Positions 41,475 through 49,814 of a DNA stretch of 64,000 nt are shown here, one piece after another. Below the pieces are notes generated by a model, which saw only the letters and a list, made by a program, of their open reading frames with translations, was not told where the DNA came from and ran no database searches. Source of the DNA: Streptomyces sp. CBMA29 (GTDB taxonomy: Bacteria; Actinomycetota; Actinomycetes; Streptomycetales; Streptomycetaceae); NCBI RefSeq assembly GCF_014596445.1, contig NZ_MECL01000220.1, forward strand, positions 124,001-188,000. Reading direction: 5' to 3'. Made by a program: the position numbers and the translations under genes. The stretch's first letter is position 1. The number at the start of each line of letters is the position of its first letter.

Positions 41475-42618
41475 GGCGATTCCTCGTGTCGGTCATTTCC
41501 TTGGCGACGACGGAGAGACGGCCTCTGATCGCCGAGATCAGTGTGAGCTGGTCGCTACAGAAGACGGTCGGGTTAGAGTAGCCGTTCCTGGTAGACCAGC
41601 GATGAGCAGGCATTCCTCCGCCGCATACCGTCAGTTCGGGGCAGGCTTCGCAGGTCGGAGATGTCGGATACTGGAGGGCAAAGTATTCGTCAAATTCTGG
41701 GCCAGTGAGCTGGTTAAGGAGATCCCGGTTGACGATTGAACGCTCAAGGTGAAAGCGATCAGCACCGGGGTAAGCGACCTTCAGCGTATCGTTGCGAGTT
41801 ATGCGACCGTCGGTGTCAATCACAAGAATTCCGTACTCCTCTTGCCCGAGACCCTCCTTGCGACCCCGGCCGCCAAGGATGAGACGAATGAGATCATCGA
41901 GCACGCGGATTCGAGGCGGGGTCAGGTCCGCGAGGTAGTGGTCGAGCAGGCGCACCATCCAGTCGCCGTATTCTGTCGAGTCCGTCTGGCTCTTTCCTGG
42001 AGGAAGGACGTCATGGTTTCCATCCCGATATAGGAAGTCAAATGACGGCGCCCCGGTGGCCTTCAAGAATTCATACACCTTGATAGGGTCTGATGTCGGA
42101 TCGACAACCGCGAGCAATCCACTGAACAGCCGATCTCGCGCCGAGTGTGCGACGAGTCGAGCAACGCCGGCCACCACGCGCTCGTGTGAACCGTCGCCGT
42201 GTCGGTCCCGACGATTTCGATCGTGCAGCTCGGCCGGGCCATCCAGGCTGATCGAGATCCCCACGTCGTAGCGATCGAAGACGTCAATGAAGTCGTCGGT
42301 TAGCAGCACACCATTGGTCTGGACGTGCAGACCGGCATCTGCGCGCAGACTCGACTTGAGACCTTCGACGAAACGCTCGGTTGCGCCGATGCCGAGCAGG
42401 AGCGGTTCGCCCCCGTGCAGTACTACGCTCAGCGGGCGCGTCTGCGACTGACTTAGCGCGCCCAACTGATCAATGACAGCACTCATCACCGCATCTGTCA
42501 TACGGCGAGGCTGACTCTTCCACCCATCGTCACCGAGGTTGTAGACGTAGCAGTAGCTGCAGTCCAGGTTGCACCGACTAGCCGTCTTGACCAGTGCGGT
42601 ATCAATCTCCCGATTCAG
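41452..42618 (-). CDS. yhhB: radical SAM/SPASM cyclophane-forming maturase (YhhB-like)
   Basis: About 388 residues. The radical SAM cluster motif CNLDCSYC lies upstream of every ATG in the frame; the first ATG (42501) would delete it, so the real start is upstream. Between the preceding in-frame TAG (the stop of the precursor gene, 42628-42630) and the motif there is no ATG, GTG or TTG. CTG at 42618, with AGAGG six bases before it, is the best start; ATT at 42606 is the other candidate. The C-terminus has a SPASM-type Cys set (CEACPELTVCGGG and FCSDQ) for an auxiliary FeS cluster. Relatives (XyeB, GrrM, FxsB, HaaB groups) cross-link an aromatic ring to a beta-carbon two residues away. The likely substrate is the adjacent precursor. 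Confidence 0.82.
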   Translation of the reverse strand: MNREIDTALVKTASRCNLDCSYCYVYNLGDDGWKSQPRRMTDAVMSAVIDQLGALSQSQTRPLSVVLHGGEPLLLGIGATERFVEGLKSSLRADAGLHVQTNGVLLTDDFIDVFDRYDVGISISLDGPAELHDRNRRDRHGDGSHERVVAGVARLVAHSARDRLFSGLLAVVDPTSDPIKVYEFLKATGAPSFDFLYRDGNHDVLPPGKSQTDSTEYGDWMVRLLDHYLADLTPPRIRVLDDLIRLILGGRGRKEGLGQEEYGILVIDTDGRITRNDTLKVAYPGADRFHLERSIVNRDLLNQLTGPEFDEYFALQYPTSPTCEACPELTVCGGGMPAHRWSTRNGYSNPTVFCSDQLTLISAIRGRLSVVAKEMTDTRNRRDNQLSA

Positions 42619-42627
42619 GACTGACCT

Positions 42628-42792
42628 CTAACGGTTGTGGCGGTTGTGGGTCCGGTTGTAACCCATGGTCGCCGCTGGTTCGCTCGTCCGGACCTCCTCG
42701 ATCAAACGCTGGAGTGCGACACTGTCTATTTCTGGCGTTGGGGCGGCAGATGCTGAGACCGCCACGGTTTCGGCCGGTTCTACCTCATTCAT
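42628..42792 (-). CDS. yhhA: RiPP precursor with Tyr/His three-residue core repeats (YhhA-like)
   Basis: 54 residues: MNEVEPAETVAVSASAAP at the N-terminus, an amphipathic leader helix (VALQRLIEEVRT) and the C-terminal core YNRTHNRHNR. The core consists of three aromatic-x-Arg units, YNR, HNR and HNR, the spacing used by cyclophane-forming radical SAM enzymes (ring of residue 1 joined to residue 3). The start ATG at 42792 has GAAGGG about ten bases upstream within an AAGGGAAATCCCTT palindrome; an upstream in-frame extension to 42918 has no such signal. Its stop is nine bases before the proposed CTG start of the maturase. The final peptide probably carries up to three cyclophanes plus hydroxylations. 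Confidence 0.78.
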   Translation of the reverse strand: MNEVEPAETVAVSASAAPTPEIDSVALQRLIEEVRTSEPAATMGYNRTHNRHNR

Positions 42793-42959
42793 AAGGGATT
42801 TCCCTTCGAGTGATCGGCGCTGATCAAGGACCCCACGAGCCCTCAGTCGCGAGCCAAAGCGCGCGAAAACACCGGGCTCTACGATCCGTATCTTGGATGG
42901 TAGACCGCTCGTCGGCATCTGTCGTGTGAGAGCGACTAATTTGGTTGCAGTGGGACGAG

Positions 42960-43250
42960 TATGGCCCTCTGTGAACCAGAGTGCTGGCCTGTTCGACCAG
43001 CTCGATGCGTCCCTCTTGACCCTGCGCTACCTGTCGGGCCGGGCCTGAGTGGCGCCGCGTGAGTGCAGGCCGCCAAGCTCTGCTTGCTCTCGCTCACTTG
43101 CGCTCCAGCTACGCCCACGCCCGACTTGCGACTGCTTTGGCGTCGGCACCACCACCGCCTACTGGTACGTCACCGAGGCCATGGATGTGCTGGCCGCCTT
43201 GCACTGACCCTCGCCGAAGCGTCGCACGGCGCCACAAATGACCACTTTCT
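42960..43250 (+). pseudogene. IS5-type transposase N-terminal remnant
   Basis: SAGRQALLALAHLRSSYAHARLAT in one frame and FGVGTTTAYWYVTEAMDVLA in another match the N-terminal helix-turn-helix region of HARBI/IS5-like transposases common in Streptomyces. Frameshifts separate the parts, and the catalytic DDE domain is absent. It lies upstream of the RiPP precursor in opposite orientation. Confidence 0.6.
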
Positions 43251-43263
43251 CCTCTTGGTCGGA

Positions 43264-43635
43264 CTACTGACCTTGCCCCGGCCGACCGGGCCGCTCATAG
43301 CTGATAGGTCGGCCTGGAGCGGAGCGGCCGTGCTGGAAGAGGTAGTTCTCCGGCGAGGTCGACACGAACGTCGTCAACGTCGTCGCGGACTCACCACGGG
43401 GCATCACTCTGATCCCCATGCTCTCGAGTCGGCGGTGGCTATCTACCTGTGGCCGTGTCACCACCTGTGCCGCCTCCGTATATCCCAGACGTGTGAGCGG
43501 ACCTGGACGACGACAGGTCCGCTCCGCCTCCCATGGCCATGGCGCAATCCGCAGTGAACCCGCACCAGGTACGTCGAGACCGGCTAGCATCTGTCCCCAC
43601 AAGGGGGGCTTGTCCAACGTGACGTGAGCACCCAT
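43264..43635 (-). CDS. doubtful ORF, unknown
   Basis: 123 codons divergent from the vWA gene. Parts look protein-like (WGQMLAGLDVPGAGSLRI, GIRVMPRGESATTLTTFVS) but there is no clear Shine-Dalgarno and no family is recognised. It may be a remnant or a non-coding frame; the competing forward frame here has no support. Confidence 0.25.
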   Translation of the reverse strand: MGAHVTLDKPPLWGQMLAGLDVPGAGSLRIAPWPWEAERTCRRPGPLTRLGYTEAAQVVTRPQVDSHRRLESMGIRVMPRGESATTLTTFVSTSPENYLFQHGRSAPGRPISYERPGRPGQGQ

Positions 43636-43669
43636 CGGCGTACCCGAAGTAGAAGCTCAGGTCTCCGTT

Positions 43670-44506
43670 ATGTCGTACTCCGCAGAGATCAGCCGCACCA
43701 ATCCGGGATGTTTTATTTTCCTGGTCGACCAGTCGACCTCCATGAGCGACGCGATCGGCGGTGAGAGCGCCCAGCAGAAGGCTGATGTCGTTGCGGACGC
43801 CATCAACCGGCTGTTGACCGAACTCTCGGTCAAGTGCGCCAAGGAGGAAGGCGTCAGGGACTACTTCCACGTCGCCGTCGTCGGCTACGGGCATTCGGTC
43901 GGGTCCGCGTTCGGAGGCGCGCTGGCTGGCCGCGACCTGGTCCCGCTGAGCGAAGTGGCCAACTGCCCGGCCCGGGTCGAGAACCGGTCGAAGAAGATTC
44001 CGGATGGCGCAGGCGGGTTGGTGGAGACCAGCATCAGCTTCCCAGTGTGGATGGATCCGGTGGCCCAGGGAGGCACTCCTATGACCCGTGCGCTGGGATA
44101 CGCGGGTTCCTTGGTGGCTCGGTGGATCGAGGAGCATCCCGGTGGGTTCCCGCCGATCGTGCTGAACCTCACCGACGGCGAGTCGACTGACGGCGATCCG
44201 ACGAGTGCGGCAATATCCATCGCGTCGCACGCGACAGCGGACGGCACGGTGCTCCTGTTCAACCTTCACGTCTCCGCCGGCAGTGGTTCGCCGGTCACGT
44301 TCCCCGACGCGGAGGCCGGTCTCCCCGACACGTATGCGCAGACGCTCTTCGGCATGTCCAGCGTCCTGCCGAGCCACATGCGTTCCTACGCGGCCTCGCA
44401 GGGGCATCGTGTCTCGGAAAGCACCCGTGGTTTCGTCTACAACGCGGACATTACCTCGGTCGTGGAGTTCCTGGACATCGGGACCCGAGCCACCGAACTG
44501 CGGTGA
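43670..44506 (+). CDS. terY: vWA-domain protein of TerY-P triad
   Basis: 278 residues, essentially one von Willebrand A domain. The MIDAS metal site is complete: DQSTS at 20-24 (DxSxS), Thr in GGTPM near 141 and Asp in LTDGES. This arrangement is typical of TerY-like proteins. It is the first of three overlapping genes (vWA, PP2C phosphatase, protein kinase), the triad named TerY-P in comparative work on tellurite-resistance-linked systems and proposed to couple phosphorylation to nucleic-acid processing or stress defence. The stop overlaps the start of the phosphatase (GTGA). The vWA protein may be a scaffold and a phosphorylation target. Confidence 0.8.
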   Translation: MSYSAEISRTNPGCFIFLVDQSTSMSDAIGGESAQQKADVVADAINRLLTELSVKCAKEEGVRDYFHVAVVGYGHSVGSAFGGALAGRDLVPLSEVANCPARVENRSKKIPDGAGGLVETSISFPVWMDPVAQGGTPMTRALGYAGSLVARWIEEHPGGFPPIVLNLTDGESTDGDPTSAAISIASHATADGTVLLFNLHVSAGSGSPVTFPDAEAGLPDTYAQTLFGMSSVLPSHMRSYAASQGHRVSESTRGFVYNADITSVVEFLDIGTRATELR

Positions 44507-45399
44507 CGGGGTTGGCGCCCACACTCTTCGTGAACCGGCTCCTGGTTCCGAAGCAGGGAAGCTCCGACCTCGAATGCGAGGACGCGATCGAGGTGCGCCC
44601 GAGTCTGGACGCCGACGACGCCGTGGATACGGCACTCTGCGCCGCCGTCGCCGACGGGGCGTCTGAGAGCATGCTGGCCTCGAGGTGGGCGAGGTCGCTG
44701 GTGAGCGAGGCGGCTGATGTGGGCTTCCTATACCCGGAGATATTCGACGAACGGCGCCCGCTCGCAGCTGAGTTGGTGCGTCGAGCCGTCGAGCCGTGGG
44801 ACGACCGGATCAAGGAGTACAGCGCCCGCCGGGAGGCCGACGGGCGTCCCTTGCAGTGGTACGAGCAGCCGGGACTTGAGAAGGGCGCCTACGCGACACT
44901 CGTCGCCGTGCGCGTCCAACCGCCGCCAGCCGTATTTCCAGACGAAGCGGAATCCGTTGCGCAGGGAGGGGCCTGGACCTATACGGCCGTCGCGCTCGGG
45001 GACAGCTGTCTGTTCCACGTCTCCGGCGACGAGGCCACGTCGTTCCCCCTCACCAGGTCGGCGGAGTTCGGGCTCAATCCACAACTCCTCGGCAGCCGCA
45101 ACCACGACGTCGATCTCATCGCAGACCGCCTGTCGTACGACCGCGGCCAGTTGCGCGCGGGAGACGAACTCCTGCTGGTGACCGACGCCCTGGCCGCATG
45201 GTTCCTCCGCGGCTGCGAGAACCAGTCCCGTCCGTGGCTCGAACTCCAAGCAGCGACCGCGGAAGGACAGTCGACGTTCGCAGCATGGATTCGTGAGCGA
45301 CGCGAGAGCGGGTCGATGCGCAATGACGATGTCGCCCTGGTACAGATCGTCGCCGGGGATGAAGGGTCCGGTGAAGCCGATGGCCGCGACGCCGAGTGA
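44503..45399 (+). CDS. PP2C-family protein phosphatase of TerY-P triad
   Basis: 298 residues. PP2C metal-binding acidic residues can be placed: CEDAIEV near the N-terminus, VADGAS in the first DG motif, ALGDSCLF in the middle and VTDALAAWFL with RNDDVAL towards the end. PP2C enzymes remove phosphate from Ser/Thr. Starts with GTG overlapping the vWA stop by four bases and overlaps the kinase start, so it is translationally coupled to both; it should oppose the kinase encoded next. Confidence 0.8.
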   Translation: MTGLAPTLFVNRLLVPKQGSSDLECEDAIEVRPSLDADDAVDTALCAAVADGASESMLASRWARSLVSEAADVGFLYPEIFDERRPLAAELVRRAVEPWDDRIKEYSARREADGRPLQWYEQPGLEKGAYATLVAVRVQPPPAVFPDEAESVAQGGAWTYTAVALGDSCLFHVSGDEATSFPLTRSAEFGLNPQLLGSRNHDVDLIADRLSYDRGQLRAGDELLLVTDALAAWFLRGCENQSRPWLELQAATAEGQSTFAAWIRERRESGSMRNDDVALVQIVAGDEGSGEADGRDAE

Positions 45400-47635
45400 T
45401 CCGAATGGGCGAACCGGCCTGGGGGTACGGAACATCCGCAGGTTCCCCACCGGCGGGGAGTATGTGGAGGCACTGCAGAACACCGCTGTGTGCTTCAGGG
45501 AACCCGAGCTCAAAAGCGGCACGGTCGGCCGCGATCCCGTGCTGGGCCCCAAACCCATCTCCGGGAACTTCGCCAGCGTCTTCTCGGTCACCTCGCGCTC
45601 GGGGCGCCGCTACGCCGTCAAGTGCTTCACCCAGGACGTTGCCGCCCAGGAATCGCGCTACGACGCGATCAGCCGACATCTGGCCGCACTGGGCCGCGCG
45701 GCGCTGTCCCAGCCATGGAACATCGGCTTCGAGTACCAGTCACAGGGCGTCCTGGTCGCCGGTCAGTGGTATCCCCTGCTCAAGATGGAGTGGGCGGAGG
45801 GGAACAGCCTGATCCGCTGGATCGAGGACCACCGTGCCGATCCTGCGGCGCTAGGTGCTCTCGCCAACCGCTTCGCCGCGCTGACCGCAGACCTGGCCGC
45901 CACGGGAGTCGCCCACGGAGACCTTCAGCACGGCAACCTGCTTGTCGCCCGGGACGGCACCTTCCGGCTCGTCGACTACGACGGAATGTTCGTCCCCGCC
46001 CTGGCGGGCTACCGGGCCACTGAGATGGGCCACCGCAACTACCAGTCGCCGCAGCGTTCGGACACCGACTTCGGTCCCGGCCTGGACCGGTTCTCGGCAT
46101 GGGTCATCTACTTCTCGTTGGCCGCACTGTCCGCCGATCCGATGCTGTGGGACCAACTTCACGAATCGGGGGGCGAGTTCTTGCTCCTGACGGAAGAGGA
46201 CTTCCGGGCGCCGGCCGCGTCGTTCCGCTTCGGGACGCTGCTGAGCCATCCCGATCGGCGGCTGCGCGACCTGGCCGGCCGTATGAGGGACCTGTCCGCC
46301 CAGCCGTTGTCCGAACTTCCCACTCTGGCGCCAGGCACGTTCTCCGTTCCTGCAGCTCCGCTCCGGGCGCGGCCGTCTGCCCACTCCACGTCGATTCCGC
46401 ACCCTTCGGCCCCGTCCGGTTCCGGCACGCACCCCTCGTGGCTGACCGGTCATCTGCAGTCGGCCGTCCCTTCGCCGCTGACCGCCTCCCCCTCCGTATC
46501 GGCATCGGCCTCCGCATCGGCGGTTTCGCACTTTCAGCGTCGCAGGAGGGTTGATGTCGCCCTCGCCTGTTGCATGGCGCTGTTGGTCGTCGCTCCGGCG
46601 ATACTCACGGCTGGCTCCCTCCTCGCTGCCTCGGCCTACCCCACTGCGCAAGGGGGAGCGCTGCTTGCCGCCTTCGGAGCGGGCAGTACAGGCCGCCGCA
46701 CACGGTCCGAGGTACGGGCGCTACGCCTGCTTCGACGCGATCTGCGCCGTCGCTCCCAGACGATCGGGCACTCGGAAAAGGCGCTGGTGAACCTCGACCA
46801 GGAAGTCCAGGCACTCGACCGGCACATCCAGGACCGGGAGGCGAAAGACTCCGCCCGCATCCGACAACTGCAGGCCGACCAGAACAACGAAGGCGCGCGC
46901 GTCACCATCACGCTGAACCAGCGGCTCGCCGCCATCGACGGTGAGCTCGCGGCGCTGCCCCGCCAGGAGCAGGAGCGACGTGACAGGGCGCTCGCGCCAC
47001 TTCAGCGGAGCCACGTCCAGGACCAACTCCGGCGCACTCCTATCGGCGAGACCGCGAAGCTCTCGAATCTTGGTGCCGGGACGACGAGCGCGCTCATCAG
47101 CGCGGGTATCAGGACCGCTGCGGACTTCACTGCGGTCCGCTACGTCACGGGTGGCGGGTACGGCACCGTGAGTGCCATGTTCGTCCTGGCGAGCGGCCAT
47201 CAGGTCAAAGTCCCGAGCATCGGAGAGAAGCGCGCCCGAACACTGGAGAGTTGGCGCAAGGGTATCGAGGACCGGGCGCGCCAGTCCGCACCGGTCAAGC
47301 TCTCGCCCGCTGAGCTACACAATCTGGCGGCACAGACCACTGCCGAGCGCAGTCGCCTTCACAACGAACGCAAGAAGGCCCAGACAGACGCCCAGACACA
47401 TCGGGACCGCTTGCGGACGCGCATCACTTCCGAACAGCGTGCCGTCATGGACGCTCAGCAGGCGGCCCGTGTCGATGACGCGCGCGCCAGGGCCGAGATG
47501 AGTCGGCGACGCGCCCAACTCGTTCTGCAGCGGGACGATCGCGCCGCTGTCGACGCCGCACTCACCCTGGCGCGCCGGACCCGGCGTGGCCTCTCCCTCC
47601 GCCGTTACCTGTTGTTCCTCGTCACCGGTCGGTGA
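45371..47635 (+). CDS. protein kinase with TM segments, coiled coil and HhH domain (TerY-P triad)
   Basis: About 754 residues. Kinase domain at about 60-330: Lys in YAVKCF, catalytic loop HGDLQHGNLL (HxDxxxxN) and DYDG in place of DFG. A Pro/Ser-rich linker follows, then a hydrophobic region (ALACCMALLVVAPAILTAGS and SAYPTAQGGALLAAFG) likely forming one or two membrane segments, a long coiled coil (RRDLRRRSQTIGHSEKALVN onward) and a helix-hairpin-helix pair (LSNLGAGTTSALISAGIRT, VPSIGEKRARTLESW) suited to DNA binding. Kinases with C-terminal HhH are known partners in TerY-P triads. GTG at 45371 is chosen because GAAGG lies five bases upstream; ATG at 45380 is the alternative. Confidence 0.82.
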   Translation: MKPMAATPSDPNGRTGLGVRNIRRFPTGGEYVEALQNTAVCFREPELKSGTVGRDPVLGPKPISGNFASVFSVTSRSGRRYAVKCFTQDVAAQESRYDAISRHLAALGRAALSQPWNIGFEYQSQGVLVAGQWYPLLKMEWAEGNSLIRWIEDHRADPAALGALANRFAALTADLAATGVAHGDLQHGNLLVARDGTFRLVDYDGMFVPALAGYRATEMGHRNYQSPQRSDTDFGPGLDRFSAWVIYFSLAALSADPMLWDQLHESGGEFLLLTEEDFRAPAASFRFGTLLSHPDRRLRDLAGRMRDLSAQPLSELPTLAPGTFSVPAAPLRARPSAHSTSIPHPSAPSGSGTHPSWLTGHLQSAVPSPLTASPSVSASASASAVSHFQRRRRVDVALACCMALLVVAPAILTAGSLLAASAYPTAQGGALLAAFGAGSTGRRTRSEVRALRLLRRDLRRRSQTIGHSEKALVNLDQEVQALDRHIQDREAKDSARIRQLQADQNNEGARVTITLNQRLAAIDGELAALPRQEQERRDRALAPLQRSHVQDQLRRTPIGETAKLSNLGAGTTSALISAGIRTAADFTAVRYVTGGGYGTVSAMFVLASGHQVKVPSIGEKRARTLESWRKGIEDRARQSAPVKLSPAELHNLAAQTTAERSRLHNERKKAQTDAQTHRDRLRTRITSEQRAVMDAQQAARVDDARARAEMSRRRAQLVLQRDDRAAVDAALTLARRTRRGLSLRRYLLFLVTGR

Positions 47636-47641
47636 CGTTCC

Positions 47642-48382
47642 TCAGTGCCAGGGCGCAGGACCGGTCCGAGAAGTCCAACCGGCCAGGGCGTCGCCGTCAA
47701 GAAGCCGGATGCCGACGCGTACCGCGTAGTCGCGCGCCGACTGCGTGAAGCGGCTCGTGGTGACGATTGCGGCCAGGTGGCCGCCATGGGCGTGCTGGTA
47801 CGTACCGTTCACCTTCTGTACGTCACCGCTGCCGACCGTGGAGTTCGGGCCGTACCGCTTCGCCTGGAGGATTAGACGTCGGCCGTCGGGAACGGTCGCG
47901 ATGACATCCGCGCCGAGGTCCCCGGAGCCGCCCACTACCCGGACGTCCCGGCATCCGTCCCGCTGGCACAGGAACGCGAGAGCGTGCTCGAACTCCTTTG
48001 GTGACATGCTCTGGTAAGCCTCCACGTGCTGGGCTCGGGCTGCCCACACCGCGCGGGCCTCGGTCCGCCTCCGGAAGCTTCGTACCACCGTAGCTACGAC
48101 GACGGCGAGGAGGCCGATGACCATCAGCACGCCGAGGACCGGATGAGCGGCGAGAATGCCGACCAGTACAATTACCCCGATCGCCGCGCCGCTGACCACG
48201 ATCCGCCGGTCGGCCCGTGCGATCGACCGGCGTAAAGCCGGTTTCCCGCGTCGGGCGCTACGTCGCCGCACCGCTGCCAAGCTGATCCCCCCAAAGACGT
48301 TGTCCGGCAAGCCAATTGTGCCGGATTTCTCCCTCCAGCACGGCAAGAATGCGGGAATTCGGTCGTGTAGCGCGGCCGTCAT
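47642..48382 (-). CDS. membrane-anchored Mrr-like restriction endonuclease
   Basis: 246 residues. Two adjacent hydrophobic segments at about 62-100 (GAAIGVIVLVGILAAHPVLG, VLMVIGLLAVVVATVV) anchor a C-terminal Mrr-cat nuclease domain: MSPKEFEHALAFL, then GGSGDLGADVIA and LILQAKRYG, giving the G-G-x-G-D-x-G-A-D and QAK elements of the PD-(D/E)XK fold. Mrr-like enzymes cut modified or foreign DNA. It is convergent with the kinase gene (7 bp apart), so it is a separate unit on the same island. The start is uncertain because the first 40 residues are not conserved in appearance. Confidence 0.8.
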   Translation of the reverse strand: MTAALHDRIPAFLPCWREKSGTIGLPDNVFGGISLAAVRRRSARRGKPALRRSIARADRRIVVSGAAIGVIVLVGILAAHPVLGVLMVIGLLAVVVATVVRSFRRRTEARAVWAARAQHVEAYQSMSPKEFEHALAFLCQRDGCRDVRVVGGSGDLGADVIATVPDGRRLILQAKRYGPNSTVGSGDVQKVNGTYQHAHGGHLAAIVTTSRFTQSARDYAVRVGIRLLDGDALAGWTSRTGPAPWH

Positions 48383-48498
48383 CGGGTGGGATAAGGGGAT
48401 CGACTAGGTTTCCGTCGAGCGTGTCTGGAAAGCCGGACGGCCGTGGGCTCGGCCGTGATGGTGTGGCTGGTGGTTCTCCACTGCCTGTGGAAGTCGGC

Positions 48499-48740
48499 AG
48501 ATGTCGGTGGAGGACTCGCACTCACACCCGTACGGCATCGACGACATCGCCAACCTGGCGATCACCCCGGACGACAAGAACCTGGTCGCTGTCAGCGACT
48601 ACTCCGTACTACCAGCAGGACTTTAGACTTGTGGAGCTGTCGGTGGATGGCACCTACCCAACCGGGTCGTACCCGGACGCGGTGTCCATCGCCCCAGACG
48701 CCACAGTGGTGGCCAGCTGTCCTAGTCGTCGCTGCGCAGT
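48499..48740 (+). pseudogene. beta-propeller (YncE-like) fragment
   Basis: IDDIANLAITPDDKNLVAVSD in one frame and LVELSVDGTYPTGSYPDAVS with IAPDATVV in the next read as two blades of a YncE/WD-type propeller separated by a frameshift. There is no start, and both ends are missing. Confidence 0.5.
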
Positions 48741-48896
48741 ATCTATGACCGCGTGAATGACCACCCGTACGGTCGTCCGTTCTAGGATCCCATTCGATGG
48801 ATTGCTCGTCGGGAATGCTCGCAGCGAGTGCACTGATTTGACCGTCAGATGTGGTGCGACAGTGCTGCGGGTTCTTCAATTGGTCTGGATAACAAC

Positions 48897-48924
48897 AAAG
48901 CCCCAGGTCTTCGACCTGGGGCTT
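48897..48924 (-). terminator. tRNA-Gly-type terminator hairpin (copy 4)
   Basis: Perfect inverted repeat identical to that at 21342-21369 (AAGCCCCAGGTC / GACCTGGGGCTT). It is immediately 3' of the tRNA fragment on the minus strand. Confidence 0.8.
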
Positions 48925-48929
48925 ATCTA

Positions 48930-49110
48930 TGGAGCGGATGACGGGAATCGAACCCGCGCTCTGAGCTTGGGAATCACATGTGCCGCCGTGAAGCAGGTGC
49001 TGGTCAGCACGGTATCGGACTGACCAGCGGGTGCGCCGCAGACTCCAGCGCCGGCCGAGGTTGACCGCCGGATACCGCTGCGAGTGGTGCGGTTGTGGTG
49101 CACACCGTGT
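48930..49110 (-). repeat. att unit copy 4: tRNA-Gly(CCC) 3' half and conserved flank
   Basis: 48930-48977 is the tRNA 3' half, the same as copy 2 over its full length. GCTGGTCAG is at about 49008 and GTGGTGCGGTTGTGGTGC at 49084-49101. It forms the left border of the Wadjet island; a broken PIN-domain gene follows immediately. Confidence 0.8.
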
Positions 49111-49122
49111 AGCGCGGATCCG

Positions 49123-49490
49123 TCAGACGGCAACGACGGTCAGGGAGCCGTCCAGCCCCTTGAAATCGTCGGCGTTGCGGGCGAAGAGGGGAAGGTCCTG
49201 GGCGGAGGCGATTGCGACGATAGTGAGATCTATCCTCCGGGGGCGTGGATCGCGGCCTGCGGCGATGGCGAGCGCTACGAGCGTGCCGTAGCGGGCGGCT
49301 GCGTCCCCGTTGAACGGGAGGGGTTCGAAATCGGCGACTGCCGCGCCCAGTTTTTCCATGCGGGCGGCTCGGGTGGCAGCGCCTTTGGCCATGGCGACCC
49401 CTTGTTGCAACTCGGGCCATCGTGATGGCGGTGACTTCGGGGACGGCGGGAAGGTCCGCCGGGTCGAGCACGTCCAGATCGATGTATGTG
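49123..49490 (-). pseudogene. VapC-type PIN-domain toxin, frameshifted
   Basis: The N-terminal part YIDLDVLDPADLPAVPE and VTAITMA is in one frame, and the rest QQGVAMAKGAATRAARMEKL, then RPRRIDLTIVAIASAQDLPL and NADDFKGLDGSLTVVAV, is in another, with the switch near 49415. Joined, they give a typical VapC with the conserved acidic residues of the C-terminal half. VapC toxins are Mg-dependent RNases. No intact antitoxin gene is visible upstream. A similar broken PIN gene occupies the same position beside att copy 5. Confidence 0.7.
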
Positions 49491-49814
49491 CGGGCTGGGC
49501 CTACCGTCGGGAGGAGGCCGACCGCCCGACTCCGCGAACGCTGGCAATGCTGGGGCACCCACGACCCGAAGCCACCTGACCAACCCCGCTCGCTTCCGCG
49601 GCGACGTGGAGGCATCTAAGTGGCGGGGAGGATGTCCCTGTCGTTGGTCAGGATTGCCGGGCCTACCGCCTACTGCTCGATGGGCAGGTGCTGCTGACGA
49701 GCGTGGATGTGTGCTCCCGCGCGCTCTTCGATGCCGGGGGGTGCACTACACGATATCGGCGTCGTTGACCAGGATTTGCCGTTTCCTGTCTGGCTCCGGC
49801 ACTTCGGGAATAGC
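49491..49814. other. relic-bearing gap before the Wadjet operon
   Basis: About 320 bp. On the minus strand at 49616-49660 the peptide AILTNDRDILPAT precedes a stop, the usual C-terminus of another PIN-type nuclease; its upstream part is missing. The rest should contain the promoter of the Wadjet operon, but no -10/-35 boxes could be assigned. Confidence 0.4.

Noticed and set aside
41452..42501. Radical SAM gene starting at the first ATG (42501)
   Set aside because: This start would remove the CxxxCxxC cluster motif, which is encoded directly upstream in the same frame.
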